A stretch of DNA of 64,000 nt, taken from Paraburkholderia solisilvae (lineage in GTDB: Bacteria > Pseudomonadota > Gammaproteobacteria > Burkholderiales > Burkholderiaceae). The position numbers and the translations under genes are program-made. This document shows, in pieces, positions 19,133-30,600 of this stretch. Position 1 is the first letter of the stretch, and each line of letters opens with the position of its first letter. Below the pieces are notes generated by a model. That model was given only the letters and a program-made list of their open reading frames with translations, searched no databases and had not been told where the DNA came from. The stretch is from the NCBI RefSeq assembly GCF_902859875.1, contig NZ_CADIKF010000004.1, positions 169,857 through 233,856 on the forward strand. The letters are read 5' to 3'.

Positions 19133-19230
19133 TGTGCGCGATCTCCAACAGGGTACGAGGGTGCTTCGTCAGTGGCACATCAGGCTGCCGTACACGCGAA
19201 CCGTGCAGCGGCAGCCGGACTTGTTGCAGG

Positions 19231-20697
<1,467 letters not shown>

Positions 20698-20961
20698 TCA
20701 GGCTGCTGCGCGGACGACGTTGACCGTATGCTTCCTGGCGGCGCCTTTCGTCGAGAACTTGACGTGGCCGTCGACCAACGCGAACAGCGTGTGGTCCTTG
20801 CCCATGCCGACGTTCTCGCCCGGGTGCAGACGCGTACCGCGCTGACGCACGATGATGCCGCCGGCGAGGATTGCCTGACCGCCATAAACCTTCACGCCGA
20901 GACGTTTCGACTCGGAGTCGCGGCCGTTCCGGGACGAGCCGCCTGCCTTTTTGTGTGCCAT
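20698..20961 (-). CDS. rpmA: 50S ribosomal protein L27
   Basis: An 87-residue ribosomal protein with the canonical N-terminus [20 protein letters not shown] that reaches toward the peptidyl transferase centre, and [20 protein letters not shown] 20961 has GGAGC upstream. It is 24 bp after rplU in the usual rplU-rpmA operon. Confidence 0.98.
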   Translation of the reverse strand: MAHKKAGGSSRNGRDSESKRLGVKVYGGQAILAGGIIVRQRGTRLHPGENVGMGKDHTLFALVDGHVKFSTKGAARKHTVNVVRAAA

Positions 20962-20985
20962 GTGATAGCTCCTTGCCCGATGCGC

Positions 20986-21297
20986 TTACGCGTTGATCGC
21001 GTCGATGCGCAGTTCGGTGTAGTTCTGGCGGTGGCCGCCGTGCTTCTGGTAGTGCTTCCGGCGACGCATCTTGAAGATCGTCACTTTGGCGTGACGACCT
21101 TGCGACACAACGGTAGCCTTGACGGAAGCCCCACTGACCAGCGGCGTACCGAACTTAATCGATTCGCCTTCGCCCACTGCGAGAACCTGGTCGAGCGTGA
21201 TTTCTGCGTCAATGTCTGCCGGTATCTGTTCTACTTTAAGTTTTTCGCCGACAGCAACCTTGTACTGCTTGCCGCCGGTTTTTATGACCGCGTACAT
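20986..21297 (-). CDS. rplU: 50S ribosomal protein L21
   Basis: A 103-residue protein of standard length with [20 protein letters not shown] and a C-terminal [13 protein letters not shown] basic block ([18 protein letters not shown]) that binds 23S rRNA. ATG 21297 gives the canonical start and has GAGG upstream; an ATG four codons earlier is not conserved. Confidence 0.98.
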   Translation of the reverse strand: MYAVIKTGGKQYKVAVGEKLKVEQIPADIDAEITLDQVLAVGEGESIKFGTPLVSGASVKATVVSQGRHAKVTIFKMRRRKHYQKHGGHRQNYTELRIDAINA

Positions 21298-21359
21298 TGA
21301 AAACCTCACTCTGGAATTCGTGATCCACTTTTCCGACGCACCACGCGCGGAAACCCGTG

Positions 21360-21388
21360 ATTATACATAGAGTTAGCCGACCGGTCAA
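21360..21388 (-). promoter_or_regulatory. Sigma70 promoter of rplU-rpmA
   Basis: On the minus strand TTGACC (21383-21388) and a perfect TATAAT (21360-21365) are separated by 17 bp, about 60 bp before the rplU start. Confidence 0.8.
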
Positions 21389-21509
21389 AGCCGATTCACA
21401 TCCGGCGCAATGACCTCTGACGGCCCCGTCCAATGCCCGTAGCATAGGCCGAATGGCCAGAAAAGCTGCGCACGGCCACCCCGCGACGCGGAAATTGCGC
21501 GATTCGCCT

Positions 21510-21515
21510 TATAAT
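21510..21515 (+). promoter_or_regulatory. Candidate -10 box of ispB
   Basis: TATAAT lies 26 bp before the ispB ATG. No good -35 is seen at the expected distance, so this is a partial match only. Confidence 0.4.
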
Positions 21516-21541
21516 TCGCGGCATTACCCCAATTCGCCACC

Positions 21542-22534
21542 ATGTCGTCGACCGCCACCCCCGCCCCCAACGCCGCCAGCCTGCTCGCACCGATCTCCGA
21601 AGACATGCAGCAGGTCAATCGTGTCATCCGGCACCGTCTGGCGTCCGAGGTCATGCTGATCAACCAGATCTCCGAGTACATCATCAGCGCCGGCGGCAAG
21701 CGCCTTCGTCCGGCGCTGCTGCTGCTCGTGGCGGGCGCGCTGGGCGATACCACCGGGCAGCGTCACGAACTGGCCGCGGTGATCGAGTTCATCCACACGG
21801 CCACGCTGCTGCACGATGACGTCGTCGACGAATCCGACCTGCGGCGCGGCCGTCAGACCGCGAATGCGCTGTTCGGCAATGCGGCGAGCGTGCTGGTCGG
21901 CGACTTCCTCTACTCGCGCTCGTTCCAGATGATGGTTGGCGTCGGCAAGATGCGCGTGATGCAAATCCTGTCGGAGGCGACCAACATCATCTCCGAAGGC
22001 GAGGTGCTGCAACTGCTGAACATGCATGATGCGGACGTCGACGAAACGCGCTACATGCAGGTCATCCGCTACAAGACGGCGAAGCTGTTCGAGGCCGCCG
22101 CCCAGCTCGGTGCGGTGCTGTCGGATGTGGACGAAACAACCGAAGCGGCCGCGGCCGAATTTGGCCGCCGCATCGGCACGTCGTTCCAGATCATGGACGA
22201 CTGGCTCGATTACACCGGCACGGCCGAATCGATGGGCAAGAACGCCGGCGACGATCTGCGCGAAGGCAAGCCGACACTGCCGCTCATTTATCTGATCGAA
22301 CGCGGCACGCCCGAACAGGCGGCACTCGCGCGCGACGCGATCGTCCAGGGCGGCACGGACCGCTTCGAAACCATTTTCGACGCGATCACGCGCTCAGGCG
22401 CGCTGGATCACACACTGCAATGCGCGAAGCAGGAAGCACAGGCGGCTGCGGCCGCGATTTCTTCGTTTCCTGATTCCATTTACAAGGAAAGCCTGCTAGA
22501 ATTATGCTCTTACTCGACGACGAGGCAGTCTTAA
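21542..22534 (+). CDS. ispB: Octaprenyl diphosphate synthase
   Basis: A 330-residue trans-polyprenyl synthase that builds the side chain of ubiquinone-8 from IPP and FPP. The first aspartate-rich motif LLHDDVVDESDLRRG and the second QIMDDWLDYTG bind the Mg-diphosphates, and GGKRLRPALLLL binds IPP. The residues just before the first motif (FIHTAT) are small, consistent with a long-chain product. It is divergent from rplU. The ubiquinone enzyme Coq7 is also encoded in this window, at 56811-57458. Confidence 0.94.
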   Translation: MSSTATPAPNAASLLAPISEDMQQVNRVIRHRLASEVMLINQISEYIISAGGKRLRPALLLLVAGALGDTTGQRHELAAVIEFIHTATLLHDDVVDESDLRRGRQTANALFGNAASVLVGDFLYSRSFQMMVGVGKMRVMQILSEATNIISEGEVLQLLNMHDADVDETRYMQVIRYKTAKLFEAAAQLGAVLSDVDETTEAAAAEFGRRIGTSFQIMDDWLDYTGTAESMGKNAGDDLREGKPTLPLIYLIERGTPEQAALARDAIVQGGTDRFETIFDAITRSGALDHTLQCAKQEAQAAAAAISSFPDSIYKESLLELCSYSTTRQS

Positions 22535-22593
22535 TCGAGACTCATCCCCTCGAAAAGTCCAGTAAGAGTCCAGCCGTACAATGCAGGACAAAT

Positions 22594-22670
22594 CGGGGTG
22601 TAGCTTAGCCTGGTAGAGCGCTACGTTCGGGACGTAGAGGCCGGAGGTTCGAATCCTCTCACCCCGACCA
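22594..22670 (+). tRNA. proK: tRNA-Pro (anticodon CGG)
   Basis: 77 nt with encoded CCA. The acceptor stem CGGGGTG pairs with CACCCCG, the anticodon stem CTACG/CGTAG encloses TTCGGGA (anticodon CGG, reading CCG), and the T arm is GGAGGTTCGAATCCTCT. It starts 60 bp after ispB and has its own terminator. No integrase or duplicated tRNA end is nearby, so it is not occupied as an attachment site here. The symbol follows E. coli usage for the CGG isoacceptor. Confidence 0.96.
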
Positions 22671-22678
22671 GATTTCTT

Positions 22679-22709
22679 AAAAACCGCGCAACGCAGCGCG
22701 GTTTTTTTT
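22679..22709 (+). terminator. Rho-independent terminator of tRNA-Pro
   Basis: AAAACCGCGC, a 6-nt loop, then GCGCGG followed by eight T residues. Confidence 0.9.
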
Positions 22710-22921
22710 CGCCCGCTGCTTTTGTCTCGCGTTCGTCTCGCATCCGTCTTTTTGCCTCGCCCGTCCATCAAGGCAACGCAGCTCACTCACAGCCGTGCTC
22801 CGCATCGCCGTCGCATGCTTCGCGCACCCGTCCGTGTGGCCGGTCCTGCCGTTCGGCCGACAGGGTCGCATGACCCCTCTGCTATATTCTTCCCCATCCC
22901 TCTCCCCTTTATTCACGACGC

Positions 22922-24226
22922 GTGGAACAAATTCCCTTATGGGCGCAGATAGGCGCCGTCTTCGTCCTTCTGATCTGCTCGAGCTTCTTCTCCATTTCCG
23001 AAACGGCAATGATGGCGCTCAACCGTCATCGGCTCAAATACCTGTCCAGCAAAGGCGCGCTCGGCGCAAAGACGACTCAGGGCCTGCTGGCGCGCACCGA
23101 CCAGCTGCTGAGCGTGATCCTGATCGGCAATAACCTCTTCAATACGATCATCCCGGTGCTCACCACGTCGATCGCGCTGCACACGTTCGGCAGCGACAGC
23201 GTCGTGCTGTCGGTGTCGACCGGCATCGTCGCGTTTCTGATTATCGTGTTCGCGGAAATCGCGCCGAAAATCGTCGGCGCGACGTACCCCGAAAAGATCG
23301 CGCTGCCGGCGAGCCTGCTGATCGCGCCGCTGATGCGCGTCGCGAAGCCGCTCATCTGGTTCGTCAACCTGATCGCGAACGGCTTTCTGCGCCTGTTGCA
23401 CATCAACACCGGCGGCGCGCGTGACCAGCGCCTGTCGACGGAAGAGCTGCGCACCATCGTGCTCGAGTCCGGCAGCTTCATGCCGACCAAGCACCGCAGC
23501 ATCCTGCTCAATCTGTTCGACCTCGAAAATATCTCGGTCGACGACGTGATGATTCCGCGCCGCCGGATCGAAGCGCTCGACTTCGACGCGCCGTTCGAGC
23601 AGATCCTGCATCAACTCGAGACCTGCTATCACAACAAGCTGATCGTCTACCAGGGCGACATCGACCGCGTGCTCGGCGTGCTGCATGTGCGCAAGACGCT
23701 CGCGGCGCTTCACAATCAGGAGCTTGAACGCGAAACGCTGCGCGAACTGCTCGCGGAGCCTTACTTCGTGCCGTCCGGCACGCCGGTCTTCCAGCAGCTG
23801 CAGTATTTCCAGGAGAGCCGCCACCGTACGGCGCTCGTCGTCAACGAATACGGCGAATTGCAGGGACTCGTCACGCCGGAGGACATCATCGAAGAGCTGA
23901 TCGGCGAGTTCACCACGTCGGTGCCGCGCAGCGCGAGTTCGCGCGGCGGCTGGGACGACCACGGCGAATGCATCGTGGCCGGCAGCATGCCGCTGCGAGA
24001 GTTGAACCGCTGGCTGCAACTGCACCTGCCGACCGACGGCCCGAAAACGCTCAACGGGTTGATCCTCGAAATTCTCGAGGAGATTCCGGAAGGCGACGTC
24101 TGCGTGCAGATCGGCGAGGTCAAGCTCGAAGTGATGCGCAGCGACGATCAGGCGATCCGCACTGTGAAGCTGTTCCGGCCGGGTCAGAAAACCAGCGGGA
24201 AAGCGGCCAGATTGCTGCGCCGCTGA
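22922..24226 (+). CDS. CNNM/CorC (HlyC/CorC) family transporter
   Basis: A 434-residue membrane protein with an N-terminal DUF21 domain of about four helices (residues 6-190, including SSFFSISETAMMALNRHRL), a CBS pair (about 205-335, MIPRRRIEALDFD and LVVNEYGELQGLVTPEDIIEE), and a C-terminal CorC_HlyC domain. The family exports or regulates Mg2+/Co2+; the closest E. coli architecture is YfjD (CorB). It starts at GTG 22922 with no obvious ribosome site. A TATATT box at 22883-22888 would give a short leader. E. coli corB sits beside ypjD and ffh; here those are about 10 kb away. Confidence 0.9.
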   Translation: MEQIPLWAQIGAVFVLLICSSFFSISETAMMALNRHRLKYLSSKGALGAKTTQGLLARTDQLLSVILIGNNLFNTIIPVLTTSIALHTFGSDSVVLSVSTGIVAFLIIVFAEIAPKIVGATYPEKIALPASLLIAPLMRVAKPLIWFVNLIANGFLRLLHINTGGARDQRLSTEELRTIVLESGSFMPTKHRSILLNLFDLENISVDDVMIPRRRIEALDFDAPFEQILHQLETCYHNKLIVYQGDIDRVLGVLHVRKTLAALHNQELERETLRELLAEPYFVPSGTPVFQQLQYFQESRHRTALVVNEYGELQGLVTPEDIIEELIGEFTTSVPRSASSRGGWDDHGECIVAGSMPLRELNRWLQLHLPTDGPKTLNGLILEILEEIPEGDVCVQIGEVKLEVMRSDDQAIRTVKLFRPGQKTSGKAARLLRR

Positions 24227-24392
24227 CTTCGTCCACACAACCTCGCATCGCACGCGATCAGCACGTCCGGCCACGCATCCTACTGCAAATGAAAGCCGCG
24301 CACAGCTAGCCGAACGGCCGAATGGCGGTCGCGGCCGCAGTACCGGATCATGACACCGTCTTGTTGCACAGGCGGCTCATGGCCGGTATCCG

Positions 24393-25709
24393 ATGTCATC
24401 CGTTCTCTCCTCTACGCCTCGCGAGTCGACCCTCGCCGGCGAGTCATCGTCGCGCGTCGCGCTGCGCACTTCGCTGCCCGGCCCTGCACCGCTGAACACG
24501 CTGAACCCGCTGAGCACACCCCATGCGCTGAACGAAGCCGACGCCGCACCGGCTGTCCGGCTCCTCACGGAAACGCTGCAGGAAGCGGCGCGCCGCAACG
24601 CATCGGACCTGCACATCGAACCCGCGGAACACGGCTGGCGCATCCGTCTGCGCATCGACGGCGTGCTGCATGAAATTGCCCAACCGCCTGCTCATTTGCG
24701 CGATGCGTTCGTCACGCGCGTGAAGGTGCTCGCGCGGATGGATATCGCCGAGCGGCGCGTGCCGCAAGACGGGCGGCTCAGGCTTCCAATGGGCGCAGAT
24801 CGTATCGAAGACTATCGCGTCAACTCGCTGCCTACGCTGTTCGGCGAAAAGCTCGTACTGCGGCGGCTCGAACCGCTGCCCGCCGACCTGTCGCTCGATG
24901 CGCTCGGCCTCACGCACGAACAGTGCGCGACGGTCGGAGAGGCGATCAGCGCGCCGCATGGCCTCGTGCTGGTGACCGGCCCAACCGGCAGCGGCAAGAC
25001 GCTGTCGTTGTATTGCTTCCTGCAAATGCTCAACAACGCGTCGCGCAACCTGTGTTCAGTCGAAGACCCCGCGGAAATCCAGCTGGCCGGCATCAATCAG
25101 GTCAGCGTGCGCGACAAGGCCGGTCTCACGTTCGCGACGGTATTGCGCGCATTTTTGCGCCAGGACCCGGATGTGATCATGGTCGGGGAAATCCGCGACG
25201 AAGAAACCGCGGATGTCGCGGTCAAGGCCGCGCAAACGGGCCATCTCGTGCTGTCGACGCTGCATACGAACGACGCGCCCGCGGCAATCGCCCGCCTGAT
25301 CGATATCGGCGTCGAACCGTTCAACCTCGCCGGCGCGCTGCGCATGGTGAGCGCGCAGCGGCTCGTGCGCAAGCTGTGCACTGCTTGCCGGACACCGGAA
25401 GCGCCGTCCGCCGCCGCGTTGCGTGCCGCGGGCGTGCCCGATGACCGCCTCGCGGGCTGGCGATCGTACGCGGCGGTGGGCTGCGACCTCTGTCACGGCA
25501 TCGGCTATCGCGGGCGCATCGGCATCCACCAGGTGATGCCGATTTCCGCTGCGATGCGCGAGTTGATCGTCACGCGCGCCGGCACGCCGAAGCTGACGCA
25601 GCAAGCCCGCTCGGAAGCCGTTGCCACGCTGCGTGAAGCCGCGCTCGCGCGCGTGTACGACGGCACCACGAGCCTCACCGAAGCGCTCTGCGCAACCGAG
25701 GCCGCATGA
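24393..25709 (+). CDS. pilB: Type IV pilus assembly ATPase (GspE/PilB family)
   Basis: A 438-residue cytoplasmic hexameric ATPase that powers pilus extension. Visible motifs are Walker A GPTGSGKT, Asp box EDPAEIQ, Walker B RAFLRQDPDVIMVGEIRD, His box LSTLHTNDAPAAIARL and a zinc tetracysteine CTAC...CDLC. Typical PilB has about 565 residues. This one begins with about 50 low-complexity residues and lacks the MshEN-type N1 domain, so it is a compact form closer in layout to short GspE/PulE proteins. Its stop overlaps pilC by 4 bp, and pilC and pilD follow. Confidence 0.88.
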   Translation: MSSVLSSTPRESTLAGESSSRVALRTSLPGPAPLNTLNPLSTPHALNEADAAPAVRLLTETLQEAARRNASDLHIEPAEHGWRIRLRIDGVLHEIAQPPAHLRDAFVTRVKVLARMDIAERRVPQDGRLRLPMGADRIEDYRVNSLPTLFGEKLVLRRLEPLPADLSLDALGLTHEQCATVGEAISAPHGLVLVTGPTGSGKTLSLYCFLQMLNNASRNLCSVEDPAEIQLAGINQVSVRDKAGLTFATVLRAFLRQDPDVIMVGEIRDEETADVAVKAAQTGHLVLSTLHTNDAPAAIARLIDIGVEPFNLAGALRMVSAQRLVRKLCTACRTPEAPSAAALRAAGVPDDRLAGWRSYAAVGCDLCHGIGYRGRIGIHQVMPISAAMRELIVTRAGTPKLTQQARSEAVATLREAALARVYDGTTSLTEALCATEAA

Positions 25710-26944
25710 AGAGCGGCGCGATCGAATCGTTATCGCAGGAGCTGCGTTTCAGATGGCGTGGCATCGAGGCCGACGGTACGCAGATCAGCGGCTCGGTCAT
25801 CGCGCCGGACGTCGCGGCGGCGCGCGCGCAGGTTCGGCGCGACGATCTCTTCATCGTCGAGCTCGTCGCGCACGGTCCCGCGCCGCGCCCGGGCGCAAGC
25901 GCCGCCGAGATTACGCGCTTCACGCGTCAGCTCGCCAGCCTGCTGCGGGCCGGCTTGCCGCTTGCACCGTCGCTCGAGCTGCTGGCCGACACGCGCGCGG
26001 CGTCGTCCGCTAAAAGACGTAACGGCATGCCGCGGATCGTCGGCGCCCTCGCCCGCGACATCGTGGCGGGCGTGAGTTTCTCGCAGGCGTTGCGCGCTCG
26101 CGCGGACCTGTTCGGTCCGTTGTACGGACAACTGGTTGCGGTCGGCGAAGCGTCGGGCGCGCTCGCCGACGTGCTCGCCCGCATCGCGGACGACCGCGAG
26201 CGTGCCGCCGCGCAACGCGCGAAAGTACGCGCGGCGCTCACCTATCCGGCGGCGATCCTGGTGCTTGCAATCGCAATCACCGCGGCGCTGCTGGTGTGGG
26301 TCGTGCCGACCTTCAAGCAGATCTTCGACGGCTTCGGCGCGGCGTTGCCCGCTCCGACTCAGGCGGTACTCGCGCTGTCGGGCGCGCTCGCGCGCTGGAG
26401 CGTGCCGGTCGGCGTGCTGCTTATCGCCGCGGGCGCGGGCTTCGCGAGGCTGCTGCGCGTATCGGAAAGCGCGCGTCTCGCATGCGCGCGCCTCTCGTTG
26501 CGGGCACCCGTCGTCGGGCCGCTGCTGACCATGCTGTGCGCGGCGCGCTGGAGCCGTGCGCTCGGCACCTTGCTATCGGCCGGCACGCCGCTCGCCGATG
26601 CGTTTGCCGCGCTCAACCACGCAACCGGCAACGCATACTTCGACCATGCGACCGCCGGCATCGCAGCACGTCTGAAGGACGGCGAGCGGCTCGCCACCGC
26701 GATGCAGGCCACGCAGTGCTTTCCTGCCGAGGTCGTGCAGCCGGTCGCCGTCGCGGAAGAATCAGGCACGCTCGACGCGATGCTGCTCGATGTGGCGTCG
26801 CTGTGCGATCGTCAGGTAGACGAAAAAATCGGCACGCTTGCGAGTCTGTGCGAACCGCTCGTGATCGTCGTGCTCGGACTGCTCGTCGGAGGTCTCGTGA
26901 TTGCGATGTATCTTCCCATCATTCAACTCGGCAACGTGGTGTAG
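25706..26944 (+). CDS. pilC: Type IV pilus inner membrane platform protein (GspF/PilC family)
   Basis: A 412-residue protein with two tandem T2SSF domains (about residues 68-190 and 270-395) and three to four hydrophobic segments, including YPAAILVLAIAITAALLVWV and the C-terminal LVIVVLGLLVGGLVIAMYLP. FTRQLASLLRAGLPLAPSLE is the characteristic start of the first domain. It forms the platform that couples PilB to pilin assembly. ATG 25706 overlaps the pilB stop. It ends 27 bp before pilD. Confidence 0.93.
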   Translation: MKSGAIESLSQELRFRWRGIEADGTQISGSVIAPDVAAARAQVRRDDLFIVELVAHGPAPRPGASAAEITRFTRQLASLLRAGLPLAPSLELLADTRAASSAKRRNGMPRIVGALARDIVAGVSFSQALRARADLFGPLYGQLVAVGEASGALADVLARIADDRERAAAQRAKVRAALTYPAAILVLAIAITAALLVWVVPTFKQIFDGFGAALPAPTQAVLALSGALARWSVPVGVLLIAAGAGFARLLRVSESARLACARLSLRAPVVGPLLTMLCAARWSRALGTLLSAGTPLADAFAALNHATGNAYFDHATAGIAARLKDGERLATAMQATQCFPAEVVQPVAVAEESGTLDAMLLDVASLCDRQVDEKIGTLASLCEPLVIVVLGLLVGGLVIAMYLPIIQLGNVV

Positions 26945-26971
26945 CATCGCACCCGAATCGAAACATTTACC

Positions 26972-27958
26972 ATGCCGGCTGCCTTCACAACCGTGTCAGA
27001 CCACCTCTACAACATGCCGCCATCGTCGCCTTCGGGGTGGTCGCCGGCGCCGCCTTTCGCGTCGGCGTTCGCCTATCTCGACGACGTCGCGGCAAGCATC
27101 GGCGCGGCGTTCGGCATGCTGCCGCTCACCGTGCAGATCGTGTTCGCGGTGGCGCTCGGACTGGTGATCGGCAGCTTTCTGAATGTGCTCGTGCACCGGC
27201 TGCCGATCATGCTCGAACGCGCATGGCGCAGCGAAGTCAGCGATGCGACCGGTCAGCATTTCGAAGACGACGGCCTGCCGCCGCGCTACAACCTGTGGGT
27301 CCCGCGCAGCGCATGCCCGCATTGCGGCCACGTGCTGCGTGCATGGGAGAACCTGCCGGTCTTGAGCTACCTGATGCTGCGCGGCCGATGCTCGCAATGC
27401 AACGCGCGCGTGAGCCTGCGCTATCCGCTGATTGAAATCGCAAGCGCCGTCTGCGCAGTCGCGTCGCTGATGCTATTCGGACCGAGCGGCATGGCGCTCG
27501 CGTCGTTCGGGCTGTGCGCGGCGCTGCTCGCGATGAGCGCGATCGACATCGACACGCATCTGCTGCCCGACTCGCTGACGCTGCCTCTGTTGTGGGCCGG
27601 CCTGATCCTCAACTTCGGCGGTCTGTACGTGAGCCTGTATGACGCGGTGCTGGGTGCAATCGCCGGCTATCTCGCGCTATGGTGCGTACACTGGGTGTTC
27701 AAGCTCGTGCGCGGCGTCGAAGGAATGGGCTACGGCGACTTCAAGCTGCTCGCCGCGCTTGGCGCATGGCTAGGCTGGGAGGCGCTGCCGCAGATCATTC
27801 TGATCGCCGCGGTGGCCGGTGCGGTGGTCGGCCTCGTCGCCACCTGGCGCGGCCGCATGCGCTTTGAAGAACCGCTGCCGTTCGGCCCGTTTCTCGCGGC
27901 AGGCGGCGCGCTCACGCTGTTCGCCGGTACGCCGCTCTATATGGCGCTCGGAGGCTGA
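26972..27958 (+). CDS. pilD: Prepilin peptidase / N-methyltransferase PilD
   Basis: A 328-residue bifunctional inner membrane enzyme that cleaves class III leader peptides of pilins and methylates the new N-terminus. The zinc motif CPHC...CSQC (about residues 113-140), the peptidase aspartates in AIDIDTHLLPD and GYGDFKLLAALGAW, and eight predicted helices are visible. The first 45 residues are a Pro/Ser-rich extension, so translation may begin at a later Met. It is 3 bp before coaE, so coaE is co-transcribed, a linkage conserved in many proteobacteria. Confidence 0.93.
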   Translation: MPAAFTTVSDHLYNMPPSSPSGWSPAPPFASAFAYLDDVAASIGAAFGMLPLTVQIVFAVALGLVIGSFLNVLVHRLPIMLERAWRSEVSDATGQHFEDDGLPPRYNLWVPRSACPHCGHVLRAWENLPVLSYLMLRGRCSQCNARVSLRYPLIEIASAVCAVASLMLFGPSGMALASFGLCAALLAMSAIDIDTHLLPDSLTLPLLWAGLILNFGGLYVSLYDAVLGAIAGYLALWCVHWVFKLVRGVEGMGYGDFKLLAALGAWLGWEALPQIILIAAVAGAVVGLVATWRGRMRFEEPLPFGPFLAAGGALTLFAGTPLYMALGG

Positions 27959-27961
27959 CGC

Positions 27962-28564
27962 ATGTTTGCAGTGGGATTGACCGGCGGCATCGGCAGCGGC
28001 AAGTCGTTCGTCGCCGAGCGCTTCGCGGCGCGCGGCGTGCCGATCGTCGACACAGATGCGATCGCACATCGCATCACGGCGCCGCACGGCCTCGCGATGC
28101 CCGCTATCGCGCGCGCGTTTGGCGCATCGTTCGTCGCGCCCGACGGCTCGCTCGATCGCCCGCGCATGCGAGCGCTTGTCTTTAGCGACGAAACCGCGCG
28201 GCATCGCCTCGAGGCGATCACGCACCCGTTGATCCGCACGGAGACCGAGCGCGAGTGGCAACAGGCGCACGGCCCATACGTGATCATCGTGGTGCCGCTG
28301 CTGGTCGAATCGGGCGCCTGGAAGACGCGCGTGAATCGCGTCCTCGTCGTCGATTGCAGCGTCGAAACGCAGATCGCCCGGGTGATACAACGCAACGGCT
28401 TCACGCGCGAACAGGTGCTCGCGATCATCGCCCGGCAGGCCACGCGCGAAGCGCGGATTGCCGCCGCCGACGACGTGATCGTCAACGACGACCTGCCGCG
28501 CGATGTATTCGATGCACGCATCGACGAATTGCACCATTTGTATACATCGTCCGCGGGTCGGTAA
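27962..28564 (+). CDS. coaE: Dephospho-CoA kinase
   Basis: A 200-residue P-loop kinase catalysing the last step of coenzyme A synthesis. [11 protein letters not shown] is the Walker A motif, [14 protein letters not shown] and VVPLLVESG follow, and [17 protein letters not shown] matches the LID region. It lies 3 bp after pilD. Confidence 0.95.
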   Translation: MFAVGLTGGIGSGKSFVAERFAARGVPIVDTDAIAHRITAPHGLAMPAIARAFGASFVAPDGSLDRPRMRALVFSDETARHRLEAITHPLIRTETEREWQQAHGPYVIIVVPLLVESGAWKTRVNRVLVVDCSVETQIARVIQRNGFTREQVLAIIARQATREARIAAADDVIVNDDLPRDVFDARIDELHHLYTSSAGR

Positions 28565-29628
<1,064 letters not shown>

Positions 29629-29954
29629 CACACGCTGGTCGCGCCGCCTGACGCTGATCGACGCCGCCGCTGTCCGCACGATCTTAGCGAGCTAATAGCG
29701 CGCCAACGGCAAAGCGCCCGGTAGCAAGACGCCCGGTAGCAGCCGCGCGCAAGCCGCACACCTGACCGGCGCACAGCCGCGAACAGGCCGGCGCCAATCC
29801 TGAAAACGCGCGAAAAAGCCCACACGCGACGCAAGAACGCGACGCGCATCTGCAACGAAAACACGCAGACGCGCTACGATGCGCTTTATTCTGACGCGAG
29901 CGTCCCCAGATTGGACGCTCGTTACGTTTCGATCGACACACTGCCATAGACAGA
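29629..29954. other. zapD-yacG intergenic region
   Basis: 326 bp with no supported gene. It holds two copies of GCCCGGTAGCA spaced 15 bp apart (29716 and 29731) and a perfect 9-bp stem hairpin CGAGCGTCC/GGACGCTCG at 29897-29905/29913-29921 just before yacG. The hairpin is not followed by a T-run, so its role is unclear. Confidence 0.45.
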
Positions 29955-30149
29955 ATGATCACCGTCGTCAAATGCCCGAGCTGCGGCAAGGACGTCCGCT
30001 GGACCCCTGAAAGCCGCTTTCGCCCGTTCTGCTCCGAACGGTGCAAACAGAACGACCTCGGCGCCTGGGCCGCCGAGAAATACCGGATCGGTAGCAGCGG
30101 TGACGAGCCGCCGAGCGACGACTCGCCCGGCGATCATCCGCAACACTGA
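29955..30149 (+). CDS. yacG: DNA gyrase inhibitor YacG
   Basis: A 64-residue zinc protein. The four ligands are Cys7, Cys10, Cys26 and Cys30 in KCPSCGKDV and [17 protein letters not shown]. It binds GyrB and inhibits gyrase in E. coli. The acidic C-terminal tail ([11 protein letters not shown]) is disordered. It converges with the Nudix gene, 25 bp between stops. Confidence 0.95.
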   Translation: MITVVKCPSCGKDVRWTPESRFRPFCSERCKQNDLGAWAAEKYRIGSSGDEPPSDDSPGDHPQH

Positions 30150-30174
30150 CGCTGGTCCAAGCGAAAGCCCGCGC

Positions 30175-30600
30175 TCACTCAGCGGCGAGCCACTCCAGTA
30201 CGGGGATCGTCGCGGGAAGCAACGGCGTGACGTCCGCAGGCAGCGCCTGCCAGACGAGCGCCTGGCCTTCGCGCCCGTGCGGCTCACCGGTCCACGCGGT
30301 CACCTTGCAGAAATAAAGCCGCACGTACGCGTGCGGATAGTCGTGTTCGAGCGTATGCCAGCGGTGGCACGCCATCACGTCGATGCCGAGCTCCTCGTGC
30401 AGTTCGCGCGCGAGTGCCGCCTCGACGGTCTCGCCAGGCTCGAGCTTGCCGCCGGGAAACTCCCAGTAGCCTTCATACGGCTTGCCCGCGGGCCGCTGCG
30501 CCAGCAGATAGCGCCCATCCGGCTGCACCAGCACGCCGACCGCGACCTCGGTGACCGGCCGCGCGGCGGCCTCGACCGCGTTATCGGCCGCGCCGCTCAT
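30175..30600 (-). CDS. Nudix hydrolase (MutT-like)
   Basis: A 141-residue Nudix protein with the box GGKLEPGETVEAALARELHE, preceded by YLLAQRPAGKPYEGYWEFPG, the pattern of MutT 8-oxo-dGTP diphosphatases. It probably sanitises the nucleotide pool, but other Nudix substrates cannot be excluded. ATG 30600 overlaps the stop of the DUF815 ATPase gene by 4 bp, so the two are translationally coupled. In many beta-proteobacteria a mutT gene lies near secA and argJ, which supports the call. Confidence 0.85.
   Translation of the reverse strand: MSGAADNAVEAAARPVTEVAVGVLVQPDGRYLLAQRPAGKPYEGYWEFPGGKLEPGETVEAALARELHEELGIDVMACHRWHTLEHDYPHAYVRLYFCKVTAWTGEPHGREGQALVWQALPADVTPLLPATIPVLEWLAAE

Noticed and set aside
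22594..22709. tRNA-Pro as a genomic island insertion site
   Set aside because: No integrase, no repeated tRNA 3' end and no compositional shift; housekeeping genes continue on both sides.
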